Notes: generated by a model from the sequence alone, not told the origin. A stretch of DNA of 64,000 nucleotides from Nocardioides pini (GCF_026712185.1 NZ_JAPPUX010000002.1:678770-742769); one strand, 5' to 3'; counted from the stretch's first letter, positions 32,796-41,429 are shown. Translations and numbers: made by a program.

Positions 32796-33714
32796 GGACC
32801 CTCCCCTCGATTGTGGCGGGAGCCGTCGTCCGATGCCCCGACGCGAGCACCACGACGAGTCCCGGCAGGTTCGCGACCAGCACCATCGCGCCGTACGCCA
32901 CCGCCGTCGCCACCCCCGTGGCGGCGCCCAGCCCCGCCACGGCGAACGCCCACGCCGCCATGCCCTCCCGCGGGCCCCAGCCCGCCAGGTTGAGGGGCAG
33001 CCCGGCGGCGAGGAGCACGACGAGCACCAGCGGGAGCAGCGTCGCGACGCTCGCCTCCACGCCGACCGCGCGGGCCGCGACGACGTACGTCGCCACGTAG
33101 CCCGCGAGTGCCACCAGCGAGGCGACGACGACGCCGGGCCACGACCGTCGCACGAGCAGCGCGAGGCGCACGTCGTCCCGTGCGGTGCGCGCCAGCCGGC
33201 CCCACCAGCCGTCACCGCGCGCCGACCGGACCGCCAGCACCGCGACCGCGGCGAGGACCACGAGCCCCGCCAGGACCCACGTCAGCGCCGGGCGCACGGC
33301 CGACGGCAGCAGCCCCACGACGAGCACCGCGACGACCGCCTGCACCACCTGTCCGGCGGCGCGCTCCCAGCCCACCGCCCGCAGCGCACGCCCGGTCTCC
33401 CCCGTCGAGCGGCCGTGCGCGACGCCGCGGTGCACGTCGCCGAGCACCCCGCCGGGCAGCACCGTGTTGAGCAGCTGCGCGCGGTAGCAGGACGCCACCG
33501 CAGCGGGCATCGCGATCTGCACGCCGAGCTCGCGCGCCACGAGGTGCCAGCGCCACGCGCAGGCGACCGTCGTGACGAGGGCGATCGATGCCCCGAGCAG
33601 GAGCACCGGCACGTCGAGCGACCGCAGTCCCTCCACGACCGAGGCGCTGCCGACCTGCCAGACGACCACCGCGAGGATCACCGCACCCGCGAGCCGGCGC
33701 CACGCCCGCCTCAC
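32788..33714 (-). CDS. Flippase-like integral membrane protein (LPG synthase TM domain family)
   Basis: A 308-residue protein with about eight helices. Near residue 80 it reads C-Y-R-A-Q-L-L-N-T-V-L-P-G-G-V-L-G-D-V-H-R, the hallmark of the lysylphosphatidylglycerol-synthase transmembrane/flippase-like family, and later G-L-P-L-N-L-A-G-W-G-P-R-E-G. GTG at 33714 overlaps the glycosyltransferase stop (GTGA). The family includes lipid flippases and glycolipid transporters. Here it would carry a glycosylated product of the operon across or into the membrane (inference). Confidence 0.88.
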   Translation of the reverse strand: MRRAWRRLAGAVILAVVVWQVGSASVVEGLRSLDVPVLLLGASIALVTTVACAWRWHLVARELGVQIAMPAAVASCYRAQLLNTVLPGGVLGDVHRGVAHGRSTGETGRALRAVGWERAAGQVVQAVVAVLVVGLLPSAVRPALTWVLAGLVVLAAVAVLAVRSARGDGWWGRLARTARDDVRLALLVRRSWPGVVVASLVALAGYVATYVVAARAVGVEASVATLLPLVLVVLLAAGLPLNLAGWGPREGMAAWAFAVAGLGAATGVATAVAYGAMVLVANLPGLVVVLASGHRTTAPATIEGRVRA

Positions 33715-34769
33715 GGCGCGACCCCTTCGACGACCGCGGCGACGCGCGCCGCTGTCACCGGCCACCCCGTGAGCTGCCCGCGACGCTCGACCGCCCGCGC
33801 CCGGAGCTCCTCACGAAGGCCCGCGTCCGTCAGCCACCAGCGCAGCGCCGCCGTCAGGGCACCCGGGTCCCCCGGACGGACCAGGACCCCCGGCACCCCG
33901 CGTCGCGGCGCCTCCCCCAGCGCCTCGCGCACCCCGCCGACGTCGGTGGCCACGACCGGCAGGCCGTGCGCCAGCGCCTCGGCCACCACCATGCCGTAGG
34001 TCTCCGCGCGGCTAGGCAGGACCAGCAGGTCCGCAGCGGCGTACGCCGCCTCGAGCGCGTCCCCGGTCTGCGCGCCGGCGAGCACGAACCGCCCCGCGAG
34101 GCCCATCTCGGCGCTCGTCTTCAGCACCAGGTCCGCGAAGTCGAGGTCGACCGAGTCGGTGCCCACGCAGGTGCAGTGCCACGTCAGGTCGCGCACGTCG
34201 CAGAGCGCCGCCAGCAGCTGGTCCTGCCCCTTGACCGGACTGATCGTCCCGACCGACAGCAGGCTCGTCCCGGCGGGCGAGCCCGTGGAGACGGGGCCCC
34301 GGTCGACGCCGGGGTGGGCCACGTGCACGACCGACGGAGCGACGGCGTACTCCTCGACCAGCCAGTCCCGGCACCAGCCGCTCGTCGCGACCACCGCGGA
34401 CGCGGCCGCGACCACCTGCCGCTCGGCGAGCCGGGCCAGCACGTCGTCGACGCCGACGGGCAGGTGCACCAGCAGCACGACCCGCAACCGCTCACCCGCG
34501 GGCACCATCACCTCCGGCAGCCGGGACGCCAGGAGCCCGTCGACGAGCACGACCGACCCGTCCGGGATCCGCCCCAGGACGCGTCGCAGGCCCCGCCGTC
34601 CCAGCCGCGGCGTCCACGGCCAGCCGCCCTCGACCTGGTGGACCCCGAGCCCCCAGCCGAGGTCGCGCAGCGCCGCGCAGAGCCTTCGATCGTAGGTGTT
34701 GCCGCCGCTCGGGCGGCGCGGGTCGTCGACGCCGCGCGGCACGACGACGTGGAGCTCCCCGGCCGTCAC
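33711..34769 (-). CDS. GT4-family glycosyltransferase
   Basis: A 352-residue GT-B enzyme. The N-terminal domain has [11 protein letters not shown]. The C-terminal donor domain has [15 protein letters not shown], then [24 protein letters not shown] (the E-x7-E region of GT4) and V-R-P-G-D-P. It uses an NDP-sugar donor, unidentified. GTG at 34769 overlaps the PTPS-like stop, and its own stop overlaps the flippase start. It probably glycosylates the operon's small-molecule product. Confidence 0.92.
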   Translation of the reverse strand: MTAGELHVVVPRGVDDPRRPSGGNTYDRRLCAALRDLGWGLGVHQVEGGWPWTPRLGRRGLRRVLGRIPDGSVVLVDGLLASRLPEVMVPAGERLRVVLLVHLPVGVDDVLARLAERQVVAAASAVVATSGWCRDWLVEEYAVAPSVVHVAHPGVDRGPVSTGSPAGTSLLSVGTISPVKGQDQLLAALCDVRDLTWHCTCVGTDSVDLDFADLVLKTSAEMGLAGRFVLAGAQTGDALEAAYAAADLLVLPSRAETYGMVVAEALAHGLPVVATDVGGVREALGEAPRRGVPGVLVRPGDPGALTAALRWWLTDAGLREELRARAVERRGQLTGWPVTAARVAAVVEGVAP

Positions 34770-35161
34770 AGCGACCTCTCGTAGGTCGCGGACGCGACGT
34801 GGGACTCGTGCAGCGTGACGACCAGCCCGTCCAGACGGTCGGCAGCTCCCAGGTCGCCGGCGGCGACCCGCTCGGCGAGGCGGTCGGCGACGTGGCGGGC
34901 CAGCACCTCGGTGGTGGTGTTGGTGCCGGCGAAGACCGGCTCCTCGTCGAGGTTGCGGTAGGAGAGCGTCCCGACGACCTCTGCGAGCACCGCCGCCGCC
35001 CGGCCGATGTCGACGAGGATGCCGTCCGCGTCGAGCTCCTCGCCGCGGAAGGTCGCGTCCACCACGAACGTTGCCCCGTGCAGCGCCTGGGCCGGCCCGA
35101 ACACCTCGCCGCGGAAGCTGTGCGCCACCATCATGTGGTCGCGCACGGTCACGCCGAACAC
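34766..35161 (-). CDS. PTPS-fold protein with replaced catalytic residues
   Basis: A 131-residue member of the 6-pyruvoyl/6-carboxy-tetrahydropterin synthase family. The fold markers are M-V-A-H-S-F (His14), A-L-H-G-A-T-F (His28), [10 protein letters not shown] and L-H-E-S-H-V-A-S (Glu119, pterin anchor). The usual C-x-x-L-H-G-H is A-x-x-L-H-G-A, so the catalytic Cys and one zinc His are gone, and the usual L-D-H is L-S-Y. It may bind a pterin-like ligand with altered or no lyase activity. GTG at 35161 follows GGAGGAGG, and the gene overlaps the dehydrogenase by 13 bases. Confidence 0.88.
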   Translation of the reverse strand: MFGVTVRDHMMVAHSFRGEVFGPAQALHGATFVVDATFRGEELDADGILVDIGRAAAVLAEVVGTLSYRNLDEEPVFAGTNTTTEVLARHVADRLAERVAAGDLGAADRLDGLVVTLHESHVASATYERSL

Positions 35162-36153
35162 GCGACCTCCTCCGACGTGGACGCCACCGGGTAGGTGACG
35201 GAGTGGCACAGCGCCGGCAGCTCACGGGACACGAGCCGCGGCATCACCTCCGGCAGCTCCTCGAAGGGCGACTCGCCGGTCAGCAGGCAGTCGAAGGCGT
35301 CGTCGCGGAGCAGGTCGAGCGCCAGCGCCAGCCGTTGGGCGGTCGTGCGCCGGTCGCGCCGCGCGGGTGCCACGCGTCCCACCTGGCTGGCCCGCAGCGA
35401 CAGCCGCCCGGAGTGGAAGCTCCCGCCCAGCGAGACGGTGGTCGGCTCGTCGCCGTACCAGCTGAGCTCGAGCACCGTCCCCTCGCCCGCGAGCAGGTCC
35501 AGGCTGCGTTGCAGGCCCGCCGACGTCGCGCTGGTGTGCACGACGAGGTCGCACCCGGGCGGCGCGTCGTCGGGCAGCGCGAAGTCCACGCCCAGAGCCG
35601 CGGCCACCGCGGCTCGGGACCCGTCGACGTCCACGAGGGTCACCGAGGTGCCGGGCAGCCGCGACGCCAGCCGCGCCACGCTGCACCCGAGGACACCGGC
35701 CCCCACCACGGCGATGCGATCGCCGAGCAGCGGCGGCGCGTCCCACAGCGCGTTGAGCGCCGTCTCGACGATCCCCGCCAGCACGGCGCGCTCGACCGGC
35801 ACGCCGCCGGGCAGCGGCACGACCGCGGCCGCCGGGACGACGTACGCCGTCTGGTGCGGGTGGAGGCAGAAGACGTCGCGCCCCAGGAGGTCGGCCGGGC
35901 CCCCCTCGACCCGGCCGACGTTGAGGTAGCCGTACTTCACCGGGCCGGGGAAGTCGCCGTCCTGGAACGGCGCGCGCATCGCGTCGTGCTGGCTCGCGGG
36001 CACGCGACCACCGAAGACGAGGCTCTCGGTCCCGCGGCTCACCGCGGAGCGCAGGGTGCGGACGACCACCTCGTCCGGTCCGGGGGTGGGCAGCGCGACG
36101 TCACGGATCTCGCCCGCGCCCGGCTCGCGGAGCCAGAAGGCCCGTGCCCGCAT
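35149..36153 (-). CDS. MDR-superfamily (zinc-type alcohol) dehydrogenase, operon gene 1
   Basis: A 334-residue medium-chain dehydrogenase/reductase. It has [18 protein letters not shown] near residue 35, a [12 protein letters not shown] substrate segment and a Rossmann core V-V-G-A-G-V-L-G. The usual Cys/His catalytic zinc set is not obvious; S-R-G-T-E replaces it, as in BchC-like members. ATG at 36153 follows GAGGAG. It opens the six-gene operon, and divergent transcription gives the sulfatase-like gene. Substrate unknown; oxidation or reduction of a pterin or sugar side chain is possible. Confidence 0.9.
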   Translation of the reverse strand: MRARAFWLREPGAGEIRDVALPTPGPDEVVVRTLRSAVSRGTESLVFGGRVPASQHDAMRAPFQDGDFPGPVKYGYLNVGRVEGGPADLLGRDVFCLHPHQTAYVVPAAAVVPLPGGVPVERAVLAGIVETALNALWDAPPLLGDRIAVVGAGVLGCSVARLASRLPGTSVTLVDVDGSRAAVAAALGVDFALPDDAPPGCDLVVHTSATSAGLQRSLDLLAGEGTVLELSWYGDEPTTVSLGGSFHSGRLSLRASQVGRVAPARRDRRTTAQRLALALDLLRDDAFDCLLTGESPFEELPEVMPRLVSRELPALCHSVTYPVASTSEEVACSA

Positions 36154-36238
36154 CCGCTCCTCCTCACCGGTGAACCGCGACGGCGCTGGTCCCGTATCCC
36201 TCGACGACGTGCTCGTAACCGGGGTGAACGGAGCAGAG

Positions 36239-37927
36239 GTGCCGACGGTTCAACGGTGGCGCGGTCTCGCCGCGGCCGGCCTGACGCTGCTCGCGCTGGG
36301 GCTGGTGCTGGTGGTCCTCACGACCCCGCGCCGGCTCGACGAGATGTCGCCCAGCGCGTTCCTGCGGCTGCCGGTCGAGCTGCTCGTCCTGCTCGCGCTG
36401 CTGCTCGTCCTGCCTGACCGCGCGCGGCGCGTGCGCGGCCTCGTGGTGGCGGCGGCCGGTCTGCTCCTCGCCGTTCTCGCGGTGTTCGAGCTGCTCGACC
36501 TCGGCTTCGGCCAGGCGCTCAACCGTCCCTTCGACCCGATGATCGACTGGCGCTACGCGGGCGACCTGGTCGACACGGTCCGCGGCTCGGCCCCGGGCGT
36601 GCTCGGCGTGGTGCTGCTGGCGGTCGCGGGCGTCGTGCTGGTGGCCGCGCTGCCCGTCGTGCCACTCGCCCTGCTCCGCGTCTGCCGGGTCGCGCTGCGC
36701 CACCGACCGGCCACCGCGCGGGCGGTCGCGGTCCTGCTCCCGGCCTGGCTGGTGCTCAGCCTGCTCGGCGTCCGCGCCGGCCCGGTCCCGGTGGCGTCGG
36801 ACGCCGCGGCGTCGTACGCCGTCGCGCAGGTGGCCCGGGTGCCGTCGCAGCTGCGCGACCAGCGCGAGTTCGCCCGCTCGGCGGCCGAGGACCCCGCCCG
36901 CGACACCCCCGCCGCCGACCTGCTCACCGGGCTGCGCGGCAAGGACGTGCTGGTGGTGTTCGTCGAGAGCTACGGGCGCGTCGCGCTCGACGATCCCGGG
37001 CTCTCACCCGACGTGGTGGCCGCGCTCGACGACGCCACGCGGCGGCTCGGGGGCGAGGGATACCGGGCACGCAGCGCCTGGCTGACCTCCCCCACCTTCG
37101 GGGCGATCAGCTGGCTCGCGCACGCGACGCTCCAGTCCGGGCTCTGGGTCGACAGCCAGCAGCGCTACGACCACCTCGTCACCACCGACCGCGAGACCCT
37201 CTCCAGCCTGTTCGGCCGGGCCGGCTGGCGGACGGTCGCGTCGGTGCCGGCCAACGACCGCGACTGGCCGCAGGGCGCGTTCTACGGCTTCGACCACGTC
37301 TACGACTCCCGCAACGTCGGCTACCGCGGGCCCCGCTTCGGCTACCCGACGATGCCCGACCAGTTCACCCTCGAGGCGTTCCAGCAGGCCGAGCTCGCGC
37401 CGCACGACCGGCGACCGGTGATGGCCGAGATCGACCTGATCAGCAGCCACGCGCCGTGGTCGCGCACCCCCGACCTGCTGCCCCAGGAGTCCGTCGGTGA
37501 CGGCAGCGTCTACGACGGGATGCCCGAGACGCTGCCCTCCGAGGCCGACATCTGGCCCGACGCCGACCGGGTGCGGGCGGCCTACGCCGACGCGATCGCC
37601 TACTCCCTGCGGTCCGTCACGTCGTTCCTCTCGACGTACGCCGACGACGACCTGGTGGTGGTGCTGCTCGGGGACCACCAGCCCGCCACCATCGTCTCCG
37701 GCGCGTCGGGCCACGACCCCGGCCACGACGTGCCCGTCACGGTGCTCTCCCGGGACCCGGAGGTCATCGACGCGCTCGGTCCACGCGGATCGGACTGGGG
37801 CTGGGACCCCGGGCTGCGACCCTCCGACGACGCCCCGGTGTGGCGGATGGACGCGTTCCGCGACGAGCTCCTCCGCGCGTACGGTCCCGGGGGTCACACT
37901 GTGACGGCACGGGCGGTCACGCGTTGA
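36239..37927 (+). CDS. LtaS/sulfatase-like membrane phosphoglycerol- or phosphoethanolamine-transferase-type protein
   Basis: A 562-residue protein from GTG at 36239 with GGAG upstream. Four to five N-terminal helices (to about residue 185) precede an extracytoplasmic alkaline-phosphatase-fold domain. Metal-site style motifs are D-V-L-V-V-F-V-E-S-Y-G-R, a candidate nucleophile Thr in S-P-T-F-G-A-I-S-W, S-S-H-A-P-W and V-V-V-L-L-G-D-H-Q-P. The last matches the D-H/D-x-Q end of LtaS and sulfatase families. It is divergent from the operon starting at 36153, sharing an 85-base region, and may modify the same envelope product. Confidence 0.87.
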   Translation: MPTVQRWRGLAAAGLTLLALGLVLVVLTTPRRLDEMSPSAFLRLPVELLVLLALLLVLPDRARRVRGLVVAAAGLLLAVLAVFELLDLGFGQALNRPFDPMIDWRYAGDLVDTVRGSAPGVLGVVLLAVAGVVLVAALPVVPLALLRVCRVALRHRPATARAVAVLLPAWLVLSLLGVRAGPVPVASDAAASYAVAQVARVPSQLRDQREFARSAAEDPARDTPAADLLTGLRGKDVLVVFVESYGRVALDDPGLSPDVVAALDDATRRLGGEGYRARSAWLTSPTFGAISWLAHATLQSGLWVDSQQRYDHLVTTDRETLSSLFGRAGWRTVASVPANDRDWPQGAFYGFDHVYDSRNVGYRGPRFGYPTMPDQFTLEAFQQAELAPHDRRPVMAEIDLISSHAPWSRTPDLLPQESVGDGSVYDGMPETLPSEADIWPDADRVRAAYADAIAYSLRSVTSFLSTYADDDLVVVLLGDHQPATIVSGASGHDPGHDVPVTVLSRDPEVIDALGPRGSDWGWDPGLRPSDDAPVWRMDAFRDELLRAYGPGGHTVTARAVTR

Positions 37928-37970
37928 ACCATCCGGACGACGGCGCCGTCCTCCCGTTCAGGAGGGTGGG

Positions 37971-38489
37971 ATGCCGAAGGACGAGGTCGCGCTGATGCAG
38001 CAGGTGCACGACGAGCACGCCGACGTGCTCTGGCGCTTCTGCCTGCGCCTGGTGGGCAACGACCGCGGCCGCGCCGAGGACGTCACCCAGGAGACGCTGC
38101 TGCGCGCCTGGCGCCACGGCACGATCCTCCACAGCCCGCCGGCCGCCGTCCGGTCCTGGCTCTTCACCGTGGCGCGCAACATCGTCATCGACGACTGGCG
38201 CAGCCGCCGGGCCCGGCCCGAGACGCCCGTCGACGAGGTGCCCGAGCAGCGCCGCTCGACCGAGGACGACGCCGACGACCAGCTCCTCCTGTCCTGGGTC
38301 GTCGCGGAGGCGCTCACCCACCTGTCCGAGGACCACCGCACCGTGCTGCTGGAGTGCTACTACCGCGGCCGCCCGGTCGCCGAGGTGGCCCGCCGCCTCG
38401 GCGTGCCCCCCGGCACCGTGAAGTCCCGCACCCACTACGCCCTGCGGGCGCTCAAGCTCGCGCTGGAGGAGATGGGGGTGTCGGCGTGA
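37971..38489 (+). CDS. ECF-type RNA polymerase sigma factor
   Basis: A 172-residue sigma factor of group 4. Region 2 has V-G-N-D-R-G-R-A-E-D-V-T-Q-E-T-L-L-R-A-W-R and region 2.4-like W-L-F-T-V-A-R-N-I-V-I-D-D-W-R. Region 4 has L-S-E-D-H-R-T-V-L-L-E-C-Y-Y-R-G, then V-A-R-R-L-G-V-P-P-G-T-V-K-S-R. ATG at 37971 follows AGGAGG. Its stop overlaps the anti-sigma start (GTGA). It resembles the SigK/SigL-like groups paired with zinc anti-sigma factors. Confidence 0.95.
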   Translation: MPKDEVALMQQVHDEHADVLWRFCLRLVGNDRGRAEDVTQETLLRAWRHGTILHSPPAAVRSWLFTVARNIVIDDWRSRRARPETPVDEVPEQRRSTEDDADDQLLLSWVVAEALTHLSEDHRTVLLECYYRGRPVAEVARRLGVPPGTVKSRTHYALRALKLALEEMGVSA

Positions 38490-39217
38490 GCGCCCCGACG
38501 AGCTGCCCCCACGCGCACGACGACGCGGCCTACGTGCTCGGCGCCCTGAGCCCCGCCGAGCGGCTCGACTTCGAGCGGCACCTCGACACCTGCGACGAGT
38601 GCTCGCGCTCGGTCCGCTCGTTCGCCGGGATGCCCGGCCTGCTCGACCGCGTCGACCCCGGTGTCCTCGCCAACCCGCCGGCCGACCCGCCGCTCCCGGC
38701 CACGCTGCTGCCGTCGCTCACCCGGGCGGTCGAGGTCCGCAGCCGCCGACGCGTCCTCATCGTCGCCGGGCTCGCGGCCGCAGCGGCGGCCGTGGTCGCG
38801 CTCGCCGTCCCGGCTGCCCTCCACCGCGCGGAGGCGCCGGTCTCCGGCCCCGGCACGAGCACCTCCTCGCCGCCGTCGCCGGACACGGGAGATCCGGTCG
38901 AGACGCGCGAGATGGCCCCGCTCGGCGACGTACCCATCGAGGCGCGCCTCGGCCTCGAGCAGGTCACCTGGGGCACCCGGATGCTGCTGACGTGCACCTA
39001 CGACAAGGACGCGGTCGAGCTCGAGCTGCCCGAGAAGGTGGACTACCTCATGTGGGTCACCGCGGCCGACGGCCGGTCCGAGCAGGTCGGCAGCTGGACG
39101 TCGGTGAGCGGCACCACCATGGAGGTGCCGGCCGCCACGTCCGTGCCCCGCGACGACATCGCCAGCGTGGAGGTGCGGACCGTCGACGGACGCGTCGTCC
39201 TACGAATGGACGCGTGA
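38486..39217 (+). CDS. Zinc-containing anti-sigma factor, membrane-anchored
   Basis: A 243-residue protein. The N-terminal zinc anti-sigma domain reads H-D-D-A-A-Y-V-L-G-A-L and R-H-L-D-T-C-D-E-C (the H-x3-C-x2-C motif). A single membrane helix (about residues 90-115) is followed by a Ser/Thr/Pro linker and an extracytoplasmic domain (I-E-A-R-L-G-L-E-Q-V-T-W-G-T) like the RskA-type anti-sigma-K C-terminus. It should hold the coupled sigma factor inactive until an envelope signal triggers proteolysis. Its 3' end overlaps the convergent gene by 18 bases. Confidence 0.93.
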   Translation: MSAPTSCPHAHDDAAYVLGALSPAERLDFERHLDTCDECSRSVRSFAGMPGLLDRVDPGVLANPPADPPLPATLLPSLTRAVEVRSRRRVLIVAGLAAAAAAVVALAVPAALHRAEAPVSGPGTSTSSPPSPDTGDPVETREMAPLGDVPIEARLGLEQVTWGTRMLLTCTYDKDAVELELPEKVDYLMWVTAADGRSEQVGSWTSVSGTTMEVPAATSVPRDDIASVEVRTVDGRVVLRMDA

Positions 39218-39565
39218 GGCGAGCGGGTTGTCCGTGGCGAGCAGCCGCGCACCCGCGACGATCGCGACCACCTCGGCTGCCGCCGCCGTCCACACCGCCC
39301 AGCCGGTCCAGTTCGCGGTGACGCCGAACAGGCCGACGGTCGTGGCCAGCACGAAGGCCAGCAGCGTGCTCGCTCCGAAGCCGAGCGCGAGGAACGCCGG
39401 CACCCAGTGTCGCCACACGAGCAGCAGGACCGCGATCACGGCCCCCGCGACCGCGTTGAGCATGAACGACGGCCCGAGGAAGTCGTCGTCCCTGGCGAAG
39501 TCGAGCCAGAGGTAGAGGTGGACCGCCGCCGAGACGAGGACCGCTGTCGCTGCGAGGACGCGCAT
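39200..39565 (-). CDS. Small four-helix membrane protein
   Basis: A 121-residue protein with four hydrophobic helices: V-L-A-A-T-A-V-L-V-S-A-A-V-H-L-Y-L-W, A-V-A-G-A-V-I-A-V-L-L-L-V-W, F-L-A-L-G-F-G-A-S-T-L and V-W-T-A-A-A-A-E-V-V-A-I-V. ATG at 39565 sits five bases before the stop (39571) of the phosphatidyltransferase gene on the same strand, so the two are probably co-transcribed. Function unknown. Confidence 0.8.
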   Translation of the reverse strand: MRVLAATAVLVSAAVHLYLWLDFARDDDFLGPSFMLNAVAGAVIAVLLLVWRHWVPAFLALGFGASTLLAFVLATTVGLFGVTANWTGWAVWTAAAAEVVAIVAGARLLATDNPLASRVHS

Positions 39566-39570
39566 CACAC

Positions 39571-40302
39571 TCACCTGCCGTGTTCGAGGACCTTTGCAGG
39601 GAGTACGTCCTCGGCACCCGCCCGGTTCAGTCGACGCCGCCACAGCCACACCACGTCCCAGCCGAACGACTCGGCGAGCAGCAGGGCCGCGACGACCAGC
39701 GCGGCGTACGTCGTCGCTGCCGGTGCGAGGCCGGACGCCGCGACCGTCAGGGCGATGCCGACGTAGGCCGCCACCACCTTGCGCCAGTAGCGCGGCGGCA
39801 ACGGCCGATGCATCCACGGCAGCAGGCGGGCCGCGACGGCGTACACGTACCGGACCAGGCCCAGCCCGAGCACCCACGCCCCGTGCTCACCCGCCACGAC
39901 CACGCTCAGCACCAGGATCAGGAAGGCGTCGGCCTCGCCGTCGAGGCGCGCGCCGTAGGCCGTGGCGGTGCCGGTGCGCCGCGCGACGCGGCCGTCGACG
40001 AGGTCCAGCACCAGCGCAGCCGCCGTGATCGCGACGAGGGTGCCGGTCTCCTCCCGGCCGGCGAGGGCCTCGCCCACCAGCCCGGCGACCCCGCACGCGA
40101 GCGTCGCGCGGGTCAGCGTGACGAGGTCGGCCGGCCCGAACGACGAGACCCCGTCGACCCCTGCCCGCCGACCCGCCGCGACCGCCAGCACGACCGCGCA
40201 CGCCGTGCCCGCACCCCAGCCAGCAGGCCCGACCCGCAGCACCGCGAGCAGCGCGACCGCCCCGACGAGGCACACGGCCAGGCCGCTCCGCACTCCGACC
40301 AC
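39571..40302 (-). CDS. CDP-alcohol phosphatidyltransferase
   Basis: A 243-residue integral membrane enzyme. The complete family motif D-x2-D-G-x2-A-R-x8-G-x3-D-x3-D is present: Asp100, Asp103, Asp121 and Asp125 in D-L-V-D-G-R-V-A-R, then Y-G-A-R-L-D-G-E-A-D. All four metal-binding aspartates are intact. It transfers a phosphatidyl or phospho group from a CDP-alcohol to an acceptor alcohol. The donor and acceptor are unknown. Its closeness to the pterin/glycosylation operon, and the known role of these enzymes in glycolipid headgroups, make it a candidate partner. GTG start at 40302. Confidence 0.93.
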   Translation of the reverse strand: MVGVRSGLAVCLVGAVALLAVLRVGPAGWGAGTACAVVLAVAAGRRAGVDGVSSFGPADLVTLTRATLACGVAGLVGEALAGREETGTLVAITAAALVLDLVDGRVARRTGTATAYGARLDGEADAFLILVLSVVVAGEHGAWVLGLGLVRYVYAVAARLLPWMHRPLPPRYWRKVVAAYVGIALTVAASGLAPAATTYAALVVAALLLAESFGWDVVWLWRRRLNRAGAEDVLPAKVLEHGR

Positions 40303-40356
40303 GGGACACCTCCTCCCCCGGACGTACGCTCCCCGCCTCCGGCCGGTTCACCTGCC

Positions 40357-40445
40357 GGCGCGTCGGACGACCAGAAGTCGTCGGATGCCCGCGCTCCACG
40401 CGTGACCGACGTCGGCCGTACACGGTTGTGGTCGTCCGACGCGCC
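40357..40445. repeat. 89-bp hairpin repeat, copy 1
   Basis: GGCGCGTCGGACGACCA (40357-40373) is perfectly mirrored by TGGTCGTCCGACGCGCC (40429-40445). A second copy of identical length lies at 41329-41417. GAAGTCG after the left arm and GGTTG before the right arm are also shared; the centres differ. Confidence 0.88.
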
Positions 40446-40493
40446 TGTGGATGAGCCGAGCCGAGATGGGCCGGGTCCCGGCAGGCTGACCGG

Positions 40494-41357
40494 ATGGATG
40501 CCGCGACAGCTCTGGAGCGCCTCGGCGGGACCGCCGGCGCTCGAGACCTGCTCCGGCTGACGACCCGGCGCCGGCTCCGCCGGTCGGTCGGTCGCGGCCG
40601 GGTGGTGCGGCTCGGCCGGGGCAGGTACGCGCTGCCGACGGCCGACGACGCGCGCCGCATGGCGTCCGGGCTCACCGCGATCGTGTGCCTCCGGAGCGCG
40701 GCAGCCCACCACGGATGGGCGCTGAAGCATCAGCCGAACGTCCCGGAGCTGATGGTCCGACGCGGGCGCAGGCTCTCGCCGGAGCAGCGGATCGGGGTCA
40801 CGATCCACTGGGCGAACGTCGCCGACGACCAGGTCGTCGACGGGGTGACGACGCCACTGCGCACTGTCGTCGACTGCGCGCGGATCCTGCCGTTCGACGA
40901 GGCCCTCGCCGTTGCGGACTCGGCACTGAGGTCAGGGCTGGTGACGCGGGCCGACCTCGACGCGATCGACGTACGTGGCGCGGGGGCGAGCGCCGTACGC
41001 CGGGTGCTCCGACACGCGGATCGGCGCGCCGCCAACCCGTTCGAGTCGGTGCTCAGGGCCCTCTGCATCGAGGCCGGGCTCGCCGTGGCGCCGCAGTCAG
41101 CTGTGGACCTGGGCACCGGCACCATCCACCCGGACCTGGTGTGTCATGAGCTCCGCTTGGCTGTCGAGGCCGACTCGTGGACCTTCCACGCCTCTCGCAG
41201 GGCGCACCGGCGCGACTGCGCGCGCTACAACCTGCTGGTGATCCACGACTGGCGGGTGCTGCGGTTCACGTGGGAGCAGGTGATGCACGACCAGGCTTAC
41301 GTCCGCTGGGCTCTGGCCGAGGTCGTCCGGCGCGCCGGACGACCAGAAGTCGCGTGA
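40494..41357 (+). CDS. AbiEi-like/DUF559 protein (putative Vsr-type nuclease domain)
   Basis: A 287-residue protein. Residues 1-100 resemble the AbiEi antitoxin winged helix (L-T-T-R-R-R-L-R-R-S-V-G-R-G-R-V-V-R-L-G-R-G-R-Y). Residues 180-275 form a DUF559 Vsr-like domain: N-P-F-E-S-V-L-R-A-L, then H-P-D-L-V-C-H-E-L-R-L-A-V-E-A-D-S-W-T-F-H and R-D-C-A-R-Y-N-L-L-V. The acidic/His residues needed for a nuclease look kept. Such proteins are widespread in actinobacterial genomes and often solitary. The last codons (R-R-A-G-R-P-E-V-A) come from the second hairpin repeat. Confidence 0.88.
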   Translation: MDAATALERLGGTAGARDLLRLTTRRRLRRSVGRGRVVRLGRGRYALPTADDARRMASGLTAIVCLRSAAAHHGWALKHQPNVPELMVRRGRRLSPEQRIGVTIHWANVADDQVVDGVTTPLRTVVDCARILPFDEALAVADSALRSGLVTRADLDAIDVRGAGASAVRRVLRHADRRAANPFESVLRALCIEAGLAVAPQSAVDLGTGTIHPDLVCHELRLAVEADSWTFHASRRAHRRDCARYNLLVIHDWRVLRFTWEQVMHDQAYVRWALAEVVRRAGRPEVA

Positions 41358-41417
41358 GCCCTCATCTCTCCCGCTCAGCCGACCTGCACCCGCTGGGTTG
41401 TGGTCGTCCGACGCGCC
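41329..41417. repeat. 89-bp hairpin repeat, copy 2
   Basis: Left arm GGCGCGCCGGACGACCA (41329-41345, one mismatch) and right arm TGGTCGTCCGACGCGCC (41401-41417) match copy 1. The left arm encodes the C-terminus of the DUF559 protein; its stop codon lies inside. The right arm ends 12 bases before the RNB gene stop. Confidence 0.88.
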
Positions 41418-41429
41418 GCCGTACGCCGC

